Shown here one piece after another: positions 7,576 through 14,436 of a DNA stretch of 34,610 nucleotides (its first letter is position 1; every line of letters starts with the position of its first letter). Origin of the DNA: DATAWZ01 sp036266975. Lineage in GTDB: Bacteria; Actinomycetota; Thermoleophilia; Solirubrobacterales; Solirubrobacteraceae. The stretch spans positions 1-34,610 of the forward strand of contig DATAWZ010000227.1 in NCBI GenBank assembly GCA_036266975.1, in the 5' to 3' direction. The position numbers were made by a program, and so were the translations under genes. Below the pieces are notes generated by a model. That model had not been told where the DNA came from, did not search any database, and saw nothing but the letters and a program-made list of their open reading frames with translations.

Positions 7576-8976
7576 ATGGCCACTACCGACGCCACCCGCA
7601 TCACCAAGCCGAGCCCGATCATCGAGGACGATCAGGGGCAGCTGCGTGCGAAAAGCGGGATCTCGCGGGAGGTCGTGCTCGAGCTCTCCAAGATCAAGGA
7701 AGAGCCGCAGTGGATGACCGACAAGCGCCTGAACGCGCTGGCCATCTACGAGCGCAAGCCGATCCCGACCTGGGGCATCGACCTCTCCGAGCTCAATCTC
7801 GACGAGCTCGTCCTGTACTCGCCGCCGACCACCGGGCGATTCGACTCCTGGGACGACGTCCCCGCGGACATGAAGCAGACCTACGAGGACCTCGGGATCC
7901 CGCAGGCCGAGCGCGAGCACCTCGCCGGCGTCGTCGGCGTCTGGCGCCAGGAGCCGGTCTACGAGGGGCTCAAGGAGGAGTACGCCAAGCAGGGCATCCT
8001 CTTCTGCTCGATGGACACCGCGATCTCCAAGTACCCCGAGATCGTCCAGAAGTACTTCATGACCAAGTGCGTCCCGGCGCAGGACAACAAGTTCAGCGCG
8101 CTGCACGGCGCCGTCTGGTCGGGCGGCTCGTTCGTCTACATCCCCAAGGGCGTCACGTGCGACCTGCCGCTGCAGGCCTACTTCCGCATGGAGGGCGCCG
8201 GCGAGGGCACCTTCGAGCACACGCTGATCATCGCTGACGAGGGCGCCCAGGTGAACTACATCGAGGGCTGCACGGCCCAGACCTACTCGGTCAACTCGAT
8301 GCACTCCGCGGTCGTGGAGATCTTCGTCCACGAAGGGGCCAAGGCCCGCTACACCACGGTGCAGAACTGGTCCAAGGACGTCTACAACCTGAACACCAAG
8401 CGTGCGATGGTCGACGCCGAGGGCACGGTCGAGTGGGTCGGCGGGTCGATGGGCGCCAAGTACGTGATGCTCTACCCGGGCTCCTACCTGCTCGGCGAGG
8501 GCGCGCGCGCCGACCACCTGAACGTCGGCGTCGCCTCCGGCGACGTCCACAAGGACACGGGCGCCAAGGTCGTCCACCACGCCCCGAACACGACCTCGAA
8601 CATCCTCGCCAAGTCGATCTCCAAGGACGGCGGGATCATGGGCTATCTCGGTCTGGTCAAGATGGGGAGCAACTCCCAGGGCTCCAAGGCGCGCGTGCAG
8701 TGCGACGGGCTGATGATGGACGGGCGCTCGCGCTCGGACACCTGGCCCGACATCCAGATCCAGAACCCGCACGTCACGGTCGCCCACGAGGCCACCGTCG
8801 GGCGCATCTCCGACGATCAGCTCTTCTACATGCAGTCGCGCGGCTTCTCCGAGGACGAGGCGGCGGCGATGATCGTCAACGGCTTCATCGAGCCGGTGAC
8901 GAAGGAGCTGCCGATGGAGTACGCCGTCGAGCTGAACCGACTGATTCAGCTCGAGATGGTCGGCTCGATCGGCTGA
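7576..8976 (+). CDS. sufB: Fe-S cluster assembly scaffold SufB
   Basis: SufB is the scaffold of the SufBC2D complex that builds [4Fe-4S] clusters in the cytoplasm. The protein is 466 aa, the normal length. Landmarks include the SMDTAISKYPEIVQKYF segment, NYIEGCTAQ, the beta-helix core, VQCDGLMM with its conserved Cys, and the C-terminal VAHEATVGRISDDQLFYM with Glu and His positions typical of SufB rather than SufD. The ATG at 7576 is chosen because AGGAGG lies 10 nt upstream; longer in-frame starts would cover the promoter. sufC, sufD, sufS and an Rrf2/SufR regulator are not adjacent, which is unusual since suf genes normally form one operon. A SufT-like gene lies about 7 kb away. Confidence 0.96.
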   Translation: MATTDATRITKPSPIIEDDQGQLRAKSGISREVVLELSKIKEEPQWMTDKRLNALAIYERKPIPTWGIDLSELNLDELVLYSPPTTGRFDSWDDVPADMKQTYEDLGIPQAEREHLAGVVGVWRQEPVYEGLKEEYAKQGILFCSMDTAISKYPEIVQKYFMTKCVPAQDNKFSALHGAVWSGGSFVYIPKGVTCDLPLQAYFRMEGAGEGTFEHTLIIADEGAQVNYIEGCTAQTYSVNSMHSAVVEIFVHEGAKARYTTVQNWSKDVYNLNTKRAMVDAEGTVEWVGGSMGAKYVMLYPGSYLLGEGARADHLNVGVASGDVHKDTGAKVVHHAPNTTSNILAKSISKDGGIMGYLGLVKMGSNSQGSKARVQCDGLMMDGRSRSDTWPDIQIQNPHVTVAHEATVGRISDDQLFYMQSRGFSEDEAAAMIVNGFIEPVTKELPMEYAVELNRLIQLEMVGSIG

Positions 8977-8990
8977 GAGGCGCCAGCTCC

Positions 8991-9400
8991 GGCGCGTGGC
9001 GGCGTCATCGCGCCGCTCATGTGCCGGGGCACACTTCGCGCCGCTCTTCCTGGCCACGCTTGGATCTGGCACCTCTCAGGGCGCCACCGCGCAACCCGCC
9101 GGCGCGCTGCGACGTCATCGCGCCGCTCATGTGCCGGGCACACTTCGCGCCGCTCCTCCCGGCCACGCTTGGATCTGGCACCTCTCAGGGCGCCAACCTC
9201 CAACACCCCGGGCGCCAACCTCCAACACCCCGGGCGCCAACCTCCGACACGCCGGCGCGTGGCGACCTCATCGCGCCGCTCTCGTGCCGGGGCACACTTC
9301 GCGCCGCTCCTCCCGGCCACGCTTGGATCTGGCACCTCTCAGGGCGCCACCGCGCAACCCGCCGGCGCGCGGCGGCGTCATCGCGCCGCTCTCGTGCCGG
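8991..9400. repeat. Three full and one partial copies of a ~110-bp structured intergenic repeat
   Basis: Copies start at 8991, 9101 and 9254, with a partial copy at 9364-~9400. Each starts GGCGCG(T/C)GGCG and carries the same order of parts: the 10-mer CGCGCCGCTC on both sides of a palindrome GTGCC-G(1-2)-GGCAC, then GGCCACGCTTGGATC, then TGGCACCTCTCAGGGCGCCA, which folds as a small imperfect hairpin (TGGC/GCCA and CCT/AGG). Copies 1 and 3 end CGCGCAACCCGCC; copy 2 instead runs into a 22-bp minirepeat. The palindrome keeps pairing when one G is lost in copy 2. Minus-strand open frames here are repetitive and Arg-rich, so I regard this as non-coding. Apart from this element, 8977-9484 shows only the promoter of the next gene. 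Confidence 0.85.
9190..9255. repeat. 22-bp tandem minirepeat, three units
   Basis: The unit GCGCCAACCTCCAACACCCCGG occurs exactly at 9190-9211 and 9212-9233, and with two substitutions at 9234-9255. It replaces the end of the second copy of the 110-bp element. Confidence 0.85.
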
Positions 9401-9470
9401 TCGGCATCGTGCGCAGCGACCCTTGTCACACCCCCGGCTGGCGGCCCGCCGTCCCCCGCCCGCTAGCCTA

Positions 9471-9476
9471 TAGCCT
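9471..9476 (+). promoter_or_regulatory. Candidate -10 box (TAGCCT) of the redoxin gene
   Basis: TAGCCT ends 8 nt before the GTG at 9485, and a second copy lies at 9464-9469. There is no Shine-Dalgarno sequence in between, so the transcript would be leaderless or nearly so. Confidence 0.45.
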
Positions 9477-9484
9477 AGGCCGCC

Positions 9485-10246
9485 GTGCGCGCTCCTCCCC
9501 ACGCCGCGATCGGCGCCCCCGAGCTGCCGCTCGGCATCCCCTGGGCCAACGGCGACCCGATGACCATGGGTCGGCTGCTCGGCCGTACCGTGCTGATCGA
9601 GTTCTGGGATTTCTGCCGGCCGAACTCGCTGCGCACGTTGCCCTACCTGAAGGCCTGGCACGAGCGCTACCACGGCGACGGGCTGCGCATCCTCGGCGTG
9701 CACAGCCCGGGCTTCGGCTGCTCGGCGCCCGAGCAGGCGGTCCGCGACGCGGTCGCCCGCCTGCAGATCCCCTACCCGGTGCTGATCGACTCCGAGCTCT
9801 TGCTCTGGCAGGAGTACGAGAACGAGGGCTGGCCGGCGCGCTACCTGTGGGATGAGCGCGGGATCCTGTTCGAGTACCACTACGGCGAGGGCGCCTACCA
9901 GGACACCGAGCGGGCGATCGGCGAGCTGGTCGGCGTCGAGCGCGAGCCGCTCGCGCCGCTGCGCCCCGAGGACACGCCGGGGGCGCAGCTGGCACCCCAG
10001 AGCGCCGATGTCGCCGGTGCCCACCAGGGGCCCTACGAGGCCGGCGGCGTGTGGGCGGTGCTGGACGGCCACGGCACGGTGCGCGTCAACGGCCGCGCCG
10101 TTGAGGTCACCCACCCCGGCGCCTACCCACTGCTCGAGCACCCCGTGCACACCCGCGGCGTCCTCGCGCTGGAGATCGGCCCGGGCGTCGACTGCTACGC
10201 GACCTGCTTCACGCCGGGCCTCGCCGGCGAGCCGACCGCGACCTGA
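9485..10246 (+). CDS. Thioredoxin-fold (TlpA/DipZ C-terminal-like) protein lacking the CxxC motif
   Basis: This 253-aa protein has two parts. Residues ~10-160 form a redoxin domain (VLIEFWDF...SLRTLPYLKAWHERY, later NEGWPARYLWDERG with the cis-Pro region). Residues ~175-245 resemble the small beta domain that follows the thioredoxin domain in DipZ-like proteins (YEAGGVWAVLDGHG ... GVLALEIGPGVDCYATCF). Relatives have FWTYTCVNCIRTLPY; here the aligned stretch is FWDFCRPNSLRTLPY, so both redox cysteines are replaced (Arg45, Ser48) and a single Cys44 sits one position earlier. Classical dithiol chemistry is not possible; a peroxidatic or regulatory single-Cys role, or none, is open. There is no signal peptide. 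The GTG start is supported by a close -10 box. Confidence 0.8.
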   Translation: MRAPPHAAIGAPELPLGIPWANGDPMTMGRLLGRTVLIEFWDFCRPNSLRTLPYLKAWHERYHGDGLRILGVHSPGFGCSAPEQAVRDAVARLQIPYPVLIDSELLLWQEYENEGWPARYLWDERGILFEYHYGEGAYQDTERAIGELVGVEREPLAPLRPEDTPGAQLAPQSADVAGAHQGPYEAGGVWAVLDGHGTVRVNGRAVEVTHPGAYPLLEHPVHTRGVLALEIGPGVDCYATCFTPGLAGEPTAT

Positions 10247-10268
10247 GCGCCGCCGCCGCGGCGGCTCA
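10244..10268. terminator. Bidirectional stem-loop between convergent genes, containing both stop codons
   Basis: TGAGC at the redoxin stop pairs with GCTCA at the rhodanese stop, and an inner CGCC/GGCG extends the stem with one bulged G. The two TGA stops are therefore the two ends of the hairpin. No T-tract is present, as is common in high-GC actinobacteria. Confidence 0.5.
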
Positions 10269-10649
10269 GCTTCCGCCGCTCAGCGGCCGCCCGGATTCCT
10301 TCCAGGCCCTCAGGCCGCCGTCCATGTGGGCCACGCGGGTGTAGCCCATCTCCTTGAGCGTCGCCGCCGCGAGCGCCGAGCGCCCGCCGCCCGCGCAGTG
10401 CAGGATCACCCGGCGATCGGGCACGAGCTCCTCGCGGTGGTAGGGGCTCTCGGGGTCGGCGAAGAACTCGAGCATCCCGCGCGGCGCCTCGAGCGAGCCC
10501 TCGATCGCCCCGTTCTGGGCGCGCTCGCCGGGCTCGCGGATGTCGATCAGCAGCGCCTCGCCGCCCTCGAGCTCGCGCGCGGTCTCCTCCACGCTGAGGT
10601 TCTCGATCCTCTGTCGAGCCTCGGCGACCATCTGCGCGACCGTTCGCAT
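10266..10649 (-). CDS. Single-domain rhodanese-like protein
   Basis: This 127-aa sulfurtransferase-like protein has one rhodanese domain. LLIDIREPGERAQNGAIEGSL is the CH2A-type start (residues ~33-53), VILHCAGGGRSALAA carries the catalytic Cys in a CxGGGRS active-site loop, and VAHMDGGLRAWKESGRPL is the typical C-terminal end. It could carry persulfide sulfur for Fe-S, thiolation or molybdenum chemistry. The ATG at 10649 is chosen because TAATCT lies 7 nt upstream and the usual N-terminus fits. It lies just downstream of the metallophosphoesterase gene, whose stop codon is part of that -10 box. Confidence 0.9.
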   Translation of the reverse strand: MRTVAQMVAEARQRIENLSVEETARELEGGEALLIDIREPGERAQNGAIEGSLEAPRGMLEFFADPESPYHREELVPDRRVILHCAGGGRSALAAATLKEMGYTRVAHMDGGLRAWKESGRPLSGGS

Positions 10650-10656
10650 GGGCGAC

Positions 10657-10662
10657 AGATTA
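10657..10662 (-). promoter_or_regulatory. -10 box (TAATCT) for a leaderless rhodanese mRNA
   Basis: On the minus strand TAATCT is followed by GTCGCCC (7 nt) and then the ATG at 10649. That is the spacing at which transcription would start on the A of the start codon. Its TAA is also the stop codon of the upstream metallophosphoesterase gene. No Shine-Dalgarno is present. Confidence 0.6.
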
Positions 10663-11763
10663 CGCCAGCGTGGGCGTGGGCACCTCGCCGAGCAGCGAGA
10701 GCAGCCGCGGCGGGCCGGTGTCCTCCACCAGGACCGCCCGCCCGGGCCAGTAGGGGCTCTCGCGGGCGTCCGCGCCCATGAAGTGGGTCTCGTAGACCCA
10801 ACTGCCGCAGTTGTACAGCCGCGCGCCGCCCGGGATCTCCCAGCCCGCGGGGGCGTCGCCCGCCAGCGGGCCGGCGCGGTGGGTGTGCCCGAACAGGACG
10901 TGCGGCGCCCGGACGCCCAGCCGGGCGACCACCTCGGCCATCGCCTGCAGCCCGGCCCGCTCGATGTCCGCGGAGGTGATCGCCGACGACAGGGGGCCCA
11001 GGCCGGCCGCGTTGAGCGCGCCGATGACCAGCGGAAAGGTCCGCGCAAGGGCCAGCGCGCGCGCCCGACGCCAGCCGCGCAGGCCCGGCCCGCCGCGCAG
11101 CGTGTTCCAGGCGTCGACGGTGACGTGGCCGCCGAGAAAGCCGTCCTGCGTGCTCGCCGTGGCCGTGTCCACCCACGCGTACAGGGGGGCCAGCCGCGCC
11201 TCGTAGTCCTCCGCGCGGCCCGGCGCGCGCCCCTTCTTGGCCAGCAGCCGGCCCATCGCGCCGGCGCCGAGGCGCTCCATCGTGGGCAGCGTGATGTGGA
11301 CGTCCAGGTAGTGGCCGTGGTGGGCCCAGACGTCCTCGCGCACCCAAAACCCGGGGTGGGCGACCGACACCCGCGCCGGGGAGAGCAGCTCGGCGAGGTG
11401 GGTAAGGGCCGGCGAGCCGGTCTGGCGCCCGTCGACGAGGGTCTGCACGCCCAGCGGCGCGGGCTGCTCGAGCAGCGCGCGCTGGGCAAACCAGGGCGCC
11501 AGGACGGCGTGGTCGTGGTTGCCGACGAGCAGGACGACCTCGCGCTCGCCGAGCGCCCGGCCGATGGCCCTCAGCGGCTCGCGCGCGGCGGCGAGCGCCT
11601 CGTGGAAGGGCGCCGCGCGCAGCTCGAGCACGTCTCCGAGCAGCACCAGCCGCTCGACCCCGTCGAGCCCGCCGAGCAGTGCCTGCAGCGCCGCCGGGCG
11701 GCGCAGCACGTCGACCCCGCCCCTGCTGCCGAGATGCAGGTCCGAGATGATCAGCGTGCGCAC
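10660..11763 (-). CDS. Calcineurin-like metallophosphoesterase
   Basis: This 367-aa protein has the full set of dinuclear metal motifs: SDLHLG (Asp8, His10) at the N-terminus, LLGDVLEL (~residues 42-49), VGNHDHAV, and a late GHTHRAG. The N-terminal MRTLIISDLHLGSRGG is typical of UDP-2,3-diacylglucosamine hydrolase-like or YfcE/SbcD-like esterases. The substrate cannot be read from the sequence. The central part is longer than in the minimal ~240-aa enzymes. It starts at GTG 11763, 21 bp after ispH on the same strand, so it is likely co-transcribed with it. There is no signal peptide or membrane segment. Confidence 0.88.
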   Translation of the reverse strand: MRTLIISDLHLGSRGGVDVLRRPAALQALLGGLDGVERLVLLGDVLELRAAPFHEALAAAREPLRAIGRALGEREVVLLVGNHDHAVLAPWFAQRALLEQPAPLGVQTLVDGRQTGSPALTHLAELLSPARVSVAHPGFWVREDVWAHHGHYLDVHITLPTMERLGAGAMGRLLAKKGRAPGRAEDYEARLAPLYAWVDTATASTQDGFLGGHVTVDAWNTLRGGPGLRGWRRARALALARTFPLVIGALNAAGLGPLSSAITSADIERAGLQAMAEVVARLGVRAPHVLFGHTHRAGPLAGDAPAGWEIPGGARLYNCGSWVYETHFMGADARESPYWPGRAVLVEDTGPPRLLSLLGEVPTPTLA

Positions 11764-11784
11764 CGCGGCGCGCGCGCTCGTGGT

Positions 11785-12747
11785 TCAGTCCGCCGCCGGG
11801 CTGGCGACGAGCTCGCGGATCGAGCGCGGCAGCATGAAACGCACGTCCTCGCGAATCATCTCCATCTCGGAGATGTCGGTCACGCCGCGCTCGCGAAACC
11901 ACCTGACGAGCCGCTGCACGAGCTCCTCCGGAGCGCTCGCTCCGGAGCTGATGCCGATGACGCGCTTGCCGTCGAGCCAGCGCTCGTCGACCTCGCGCTC
12001 GTGGTCGATCAGGTGGGCCTCGACGCCGTGGTCGCGGGCGACCTCGACCAGGCGCACCGAGTTCGAGGAGTTGCGCGAGCCGATCACGAGGACCAGGTCG
12101 CACTGCGGCGCCATCTGCTTGACGACCATCTGGCGATTGGTCGTCGCGTAGCAGATGTCGTCGCGCCGGGGTCCGATGATGTGCGGGAAGCGCTGCTCGA
12201 GCGCCTCGATGATCCCGCGGGTCTCGTCGACCGAGAGCGTGGTCTGGGTGATGTAGGCGATGCGCGCCTCGCTCGGCAGCCGCAGCCGCCGGACGTCGTC
12301 GATCGACTCGACCAGGAAGATCGAGTCCGGCGCCTCGCCCATCGTGCCCTCGACCTCCTCGTGGCCGGCGTGGCCGATGAGGATGATCATGTAGCCCTCG
12401 CGGGCGAACCGGACCGCCTCGCGGTGGACCTTGGTCACCAGCGGGCAGGTCGCATCGATCGTGCGCAGCTCGCGCTGGCGGGCGTTCTCGTGGACGGTGG
12501 GCGCGACCCCGTGGGCGGAGAGCACGCACACCGAGCCCGGCGGGACCTCGGTCTCCTCCTCGACGAAGATCGCGCCACGCTCGCGCAGCGTCTCGACCAC
12601 ATGCTTGTTGTGGACGATCTCCTTGCGGACGTAGACCGGCGGTCCGTAGTGCTCGAGGGCCTGGACCACGCTCTGGACCGCTCGATCCACCCCGGCGCAG
12701 TAGCCGCGCGGGGAGGCGAGCAGGATCTTCTCGACGGTCAGCTCCAT
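11785..12747 (-). CDS. ispH: 4-hydroxy-3-methylbut-2-enyl diphosphate reductase (IspH/LytB)
   Basis: IspH carries out the last step of the MEP isoprenoid pathway, reducing HMBPP to IPP and DMAPP with a [4Fe-4S] cluster. The protein is 320 aa, full length. The three cluster cysteines are in RGYCAGVDRAV (Cys17), DATCPLVTKVH and DDICYATTNRQ. SAHGVAP, GHAGHEEVEGTMGE and SSNSVRLVEVA supply the substrate-binding His/Glu/Ser/Asn residues. Start: the ATG at 12747 is preferred because TACAAT lies exactly 7 nt upstream, predicting a leaderless mRNA. The in-frame ATG at 12756 would overlap that box. The metallophosphoesterase gene follows on the same strand. Confidence 0.96.
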   Translation of the reverse strand: MELTVEKILLASPRGYCAGVDRAVQSVVQALEHYGPPVYVRKEIVHNKHVVETLRERGAIFVEEETEVPPGSVCVLSAHGVAPTVHENARQRELRTIDATCPLVTKVHREAVRFAREGYMIILIGHAGHEEVEGTMGEAPDSIFLVESIDDVRRLRLPSEARIAYITQTTLSVDETRGIIEALEQRFPHIIGPRRDDICYATTNRQMVVKQMAPQCDLVLVIGSRNSSNSVRLVEVARDHGVEAHLIDHEREVDERWLDGKRVIGISSGASAPEELVQRLVRWFRERGVTDISEMEMIREDVRFMLPRSIRELVASPAAD

Positions 12748-12754
12748 CACGACC

Positions 12755-12760
12755 ATTGTA
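12755..12760 (-). promoter_or_regulatory. -10 box (TACAAT) for a leaderless ispH mRNA
   Basis: TACAAT on the minus strand is followed by GGTCGTG (7 nt) and the ispH ATG. It is the best -10 match in the window. A possible divergent -10 for the acyltransferase gene, TAGGCT at 12759-12764 on the plus strand, overlaps it by two bases. Confidence 0.65.
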
Positions 12761-12804
12761 GGCTGACTGCGCTCCCGCACCCGTCGACCCGGAAGCGCGC
12801 CCCG

Positions 12805-14226
12805 ATGCCCCAGCAGCATCTCGACCGCCTCAGCGCTCTCGACGCGTCCTTCCTGCACCAGGAGGGGCCGACCGCCCACATGCACGTCGGCGCCCTGTTG
12901 CTCGTCGACGGCCCGCCGCCGTCGCTGGGCGACTTCCTGGAGCACATCCGCCAGCGTCTGCACCTGGTGCCGCGCTACCGGCACAAGCTCGCCCACGCCC
13001 GCGTGGACCGGGGCCGGCCGGTGTGGGTCGACGACCCGTCGTTCAACCTCGACTACCACGTGCGACAGACCGCGCTGCCGGCCCCGGCGGATCGCGCCCA
13101 GCTGCGCCTGCTCACCGGTCGGATCTTCTCCCAGCAGCTCGACCGCGCCAAGCCCCTGTGGGAGCTGTGGCTGGTCGAGGGGCTGCACGACGGGTGCTTC
13201 GCGCTGATCTCGAAGACCCACCACGCGCTGATCGACGGGATCTCGGGCGTCGACCTGGCCACCGTGCTGTTCGATCTGCAGCCGGTGCCCGAGCCGATCG
13301 GCCACAGCGGCCGGCCCTGGCGCCCGCGGCGCGAGCCGAGCACCGCCGAGCTGCTCGGCACCGGCCTGCGCGCCGCGCTGCGGGCCGGGGTCACCCTGGC
13401 CGGCGGCGCGCTGGAGGCCGCCTCGCACCCCGAGCGGGCGCTGAGCGACGCACGCGAGGCCGCCGAGGGCGTCGGCGAGGTCGTCTGGGCCGGGCTGAAC
13501 CCGGCGCCGCCGACGCCCCTGAACGTCGAGATCGGCCCGCACCGCCGCTTCGCCGGCGTGTCGGCGCCGCTGGAGGACTTCAAGCTCATCAAGCGCGCGT
13601 TCGGCGGCACGGTCAACGACGTCGTGCTCGCCGTGGTCAGCGGGGCGCTGCGGGAGTTCCTGATCACGCGCGGGGTGCGCACCCAGGGGCTCGAGCTGCG
13701 GGCGCTCGTGCCCGTCTCGACCCGCACCGAGGGCGACCGGCACACGCTGGGCAACCGGATCGCCGCGATGCGCGGGCCGCTGCCGGTCTACATCGAGGAC
13801 CCGGTCGAGCGCGTGCGCTTCGTCAGCCGCGCGATGCACGGCCTGAAGGAGTCGCGCCAGGCGCTCGGCGCCGAGGTCCTCGCCGGCGTGCAGGACTTCG
13901 CCCCGCCGACGATCCTCGCCCGGGCGTCGCGTCTGCACTTCACCACCCGCCTGTTCAACCTGATCGTGACCAACATCCCCGGGCCGCAGTTCGGGCTCTA
14001 CGTGCTCGGGCGCGAGCTGCAGCGCGCCTACCCGATCGCCTTCCTGCCCGAGCGGCATGCGCTCGCGGTGGCGATCATGTCCTACAACGGCGAGATGGGC
14101 TTCGGCCTGCTCGGCGACCACGACGCGATGGAGGACCTCGAGCAGGTCGGCGCGGCGATCGGCGCCGGGGTGGCCGAGCTCGTCGAGCTGGCTCGGCGCG
14201 AGACGCGCGCGGCGCAGCCCGCCTAG
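12805..14226 (+). CDS. Wax ester synthase/diacylglycerol acyltransferase (WS/DGAT)
   Basis: This 473-aa acyl-CoA-dependent acyltransferase makes triacylglycerol or wax esters as storage lipid and probably acts at the membrane or lipid-body surface. LSALDASFLHQEGPTAHMHVG is the standard N-terminus, HHALIDGISG contains the catalytic HHxxxDG-type motif, and NDVVLAVVSGALR and the late NLIVTNIPGPQ/LYVLGRELQRAYPIAFLPE are family hallmarks. The length matches the actinobacterial enzymes (450-480 aa). The ATG at 12805 has GGAAG 9 nt upstream and is divergent from ispH. Actinobacterial genomes often hold several paralogues; which acceptor alcohol is used cannot be told. Confidence 0.93.
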   Translation: MPQQHLDRLSALDASFLHQEGPTAHMHVGALLLVDGPPPSLGDFLEHIRQRLHLVPRYRHKLAHARVDRGRPVWVDDPSFNLDYHVRQTALPAPADRAQLRLLTGRIFSQQLDRAKPLWELWLVEGLHDGCFALISKTHHALIDGISGVDLATVLFDLQPVPEPIGHSGRPWRPRREPSTAELLGTGLRAALRAGVTLAGGALEAASHPERALSDAREAAEGVGEVVWAGLNPAPPTPLNVEIGPHRRFAGVSAPLEDFKLIKRAFGGTVNDVVLAVVSGALREFLITRGVRTQGLELRALVPVSTRTEGDRHTLGNRIAAMRGPLPVYIEDPVERVRFVSRAMHGLKESRQALGAEVLAGVQDFAPPTILARASRLHFTTRLFNLIVTNIPGPQFGLYVLGRELQRAYPIAFLPERHALAVAIMSYNGEMGFGLLGDHDAMEDLEQVGAAIGAGVAELVELARRETRAAQPA

Positions 14227-14253
14227 ACACACTTGCGTTCGCCGGTGGGCCGC

Positions 14254-14388
14254 GCCGCCGACCATTGTTGCGCCAGCCGCCATATACGCGGCTCACGACA
14301 CACACCTCGCCGACCAGCCCCAGCCGCCGCCGACCATTGTTGCGCCAGCCGCCATATACGCGGCTCACGACACACACCTCGCCGACCA
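14254..14388. repeat. 63-bp direct repeat, two exact copies, each with a hairpin
   Basis: Bases 14254-14316 recur at 14326-14388, a period of 72 bp, with identity as far as I can follow by eye. Each copy contains AGCCGC-CATATAC-GCGGCT (14275-14293 and 14347-14365), a 6-bp stem with an AT-rich 7-nt loop, unlike the surrounding GC-rich DNA. The pair lies between two convergent genes. Short open frames across it simply repeat the same peptide and are not believable genes. Confidence 0.85.
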
Positions 14389-14410
14389 CCCCGAGGCGGC
14401 CGGCCCGGGG
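14389..14410. terminator. Weak stem-loop between convergent WS/DGAT and subtilase genes
   Basis: CCCCG (14389-14393) pairs with CGGGG (14406-14410) around a GGCCGGCC-containing interior. It sits between the two converging stops, directly after the 63-bp repeats. There is no T-run. Confidence 0.3.
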
Positions 14411-14436
14411 CGGGCGTCACCCGAGCAGGAGCGGCC

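Noticed and set aside
8977..8996. Terminator after sufB (GCGCC/GGCGC)
   Set aside because: A short GC stem of a kind found everywhere in this DNA, without a T-tract; it also runs into the first repeat copy.
8991..9400. CRISPR-like array
   Set aside because: The repeats are too long and contiguous, with no unique spacers, and no cas genes are near.
8996..9466. Several overlapping open frames across the 110-bp repeats
   Set aside because: Their peptides only echo the DNA repeat in every frame, with no typical codon pattern.
12756..12756. Longer ispH starting at the upstream ATG
   Set aside because: It would place the start codon inside the TACAAT box; the ATG at 12747 has the correct spacing for a leaderless start.
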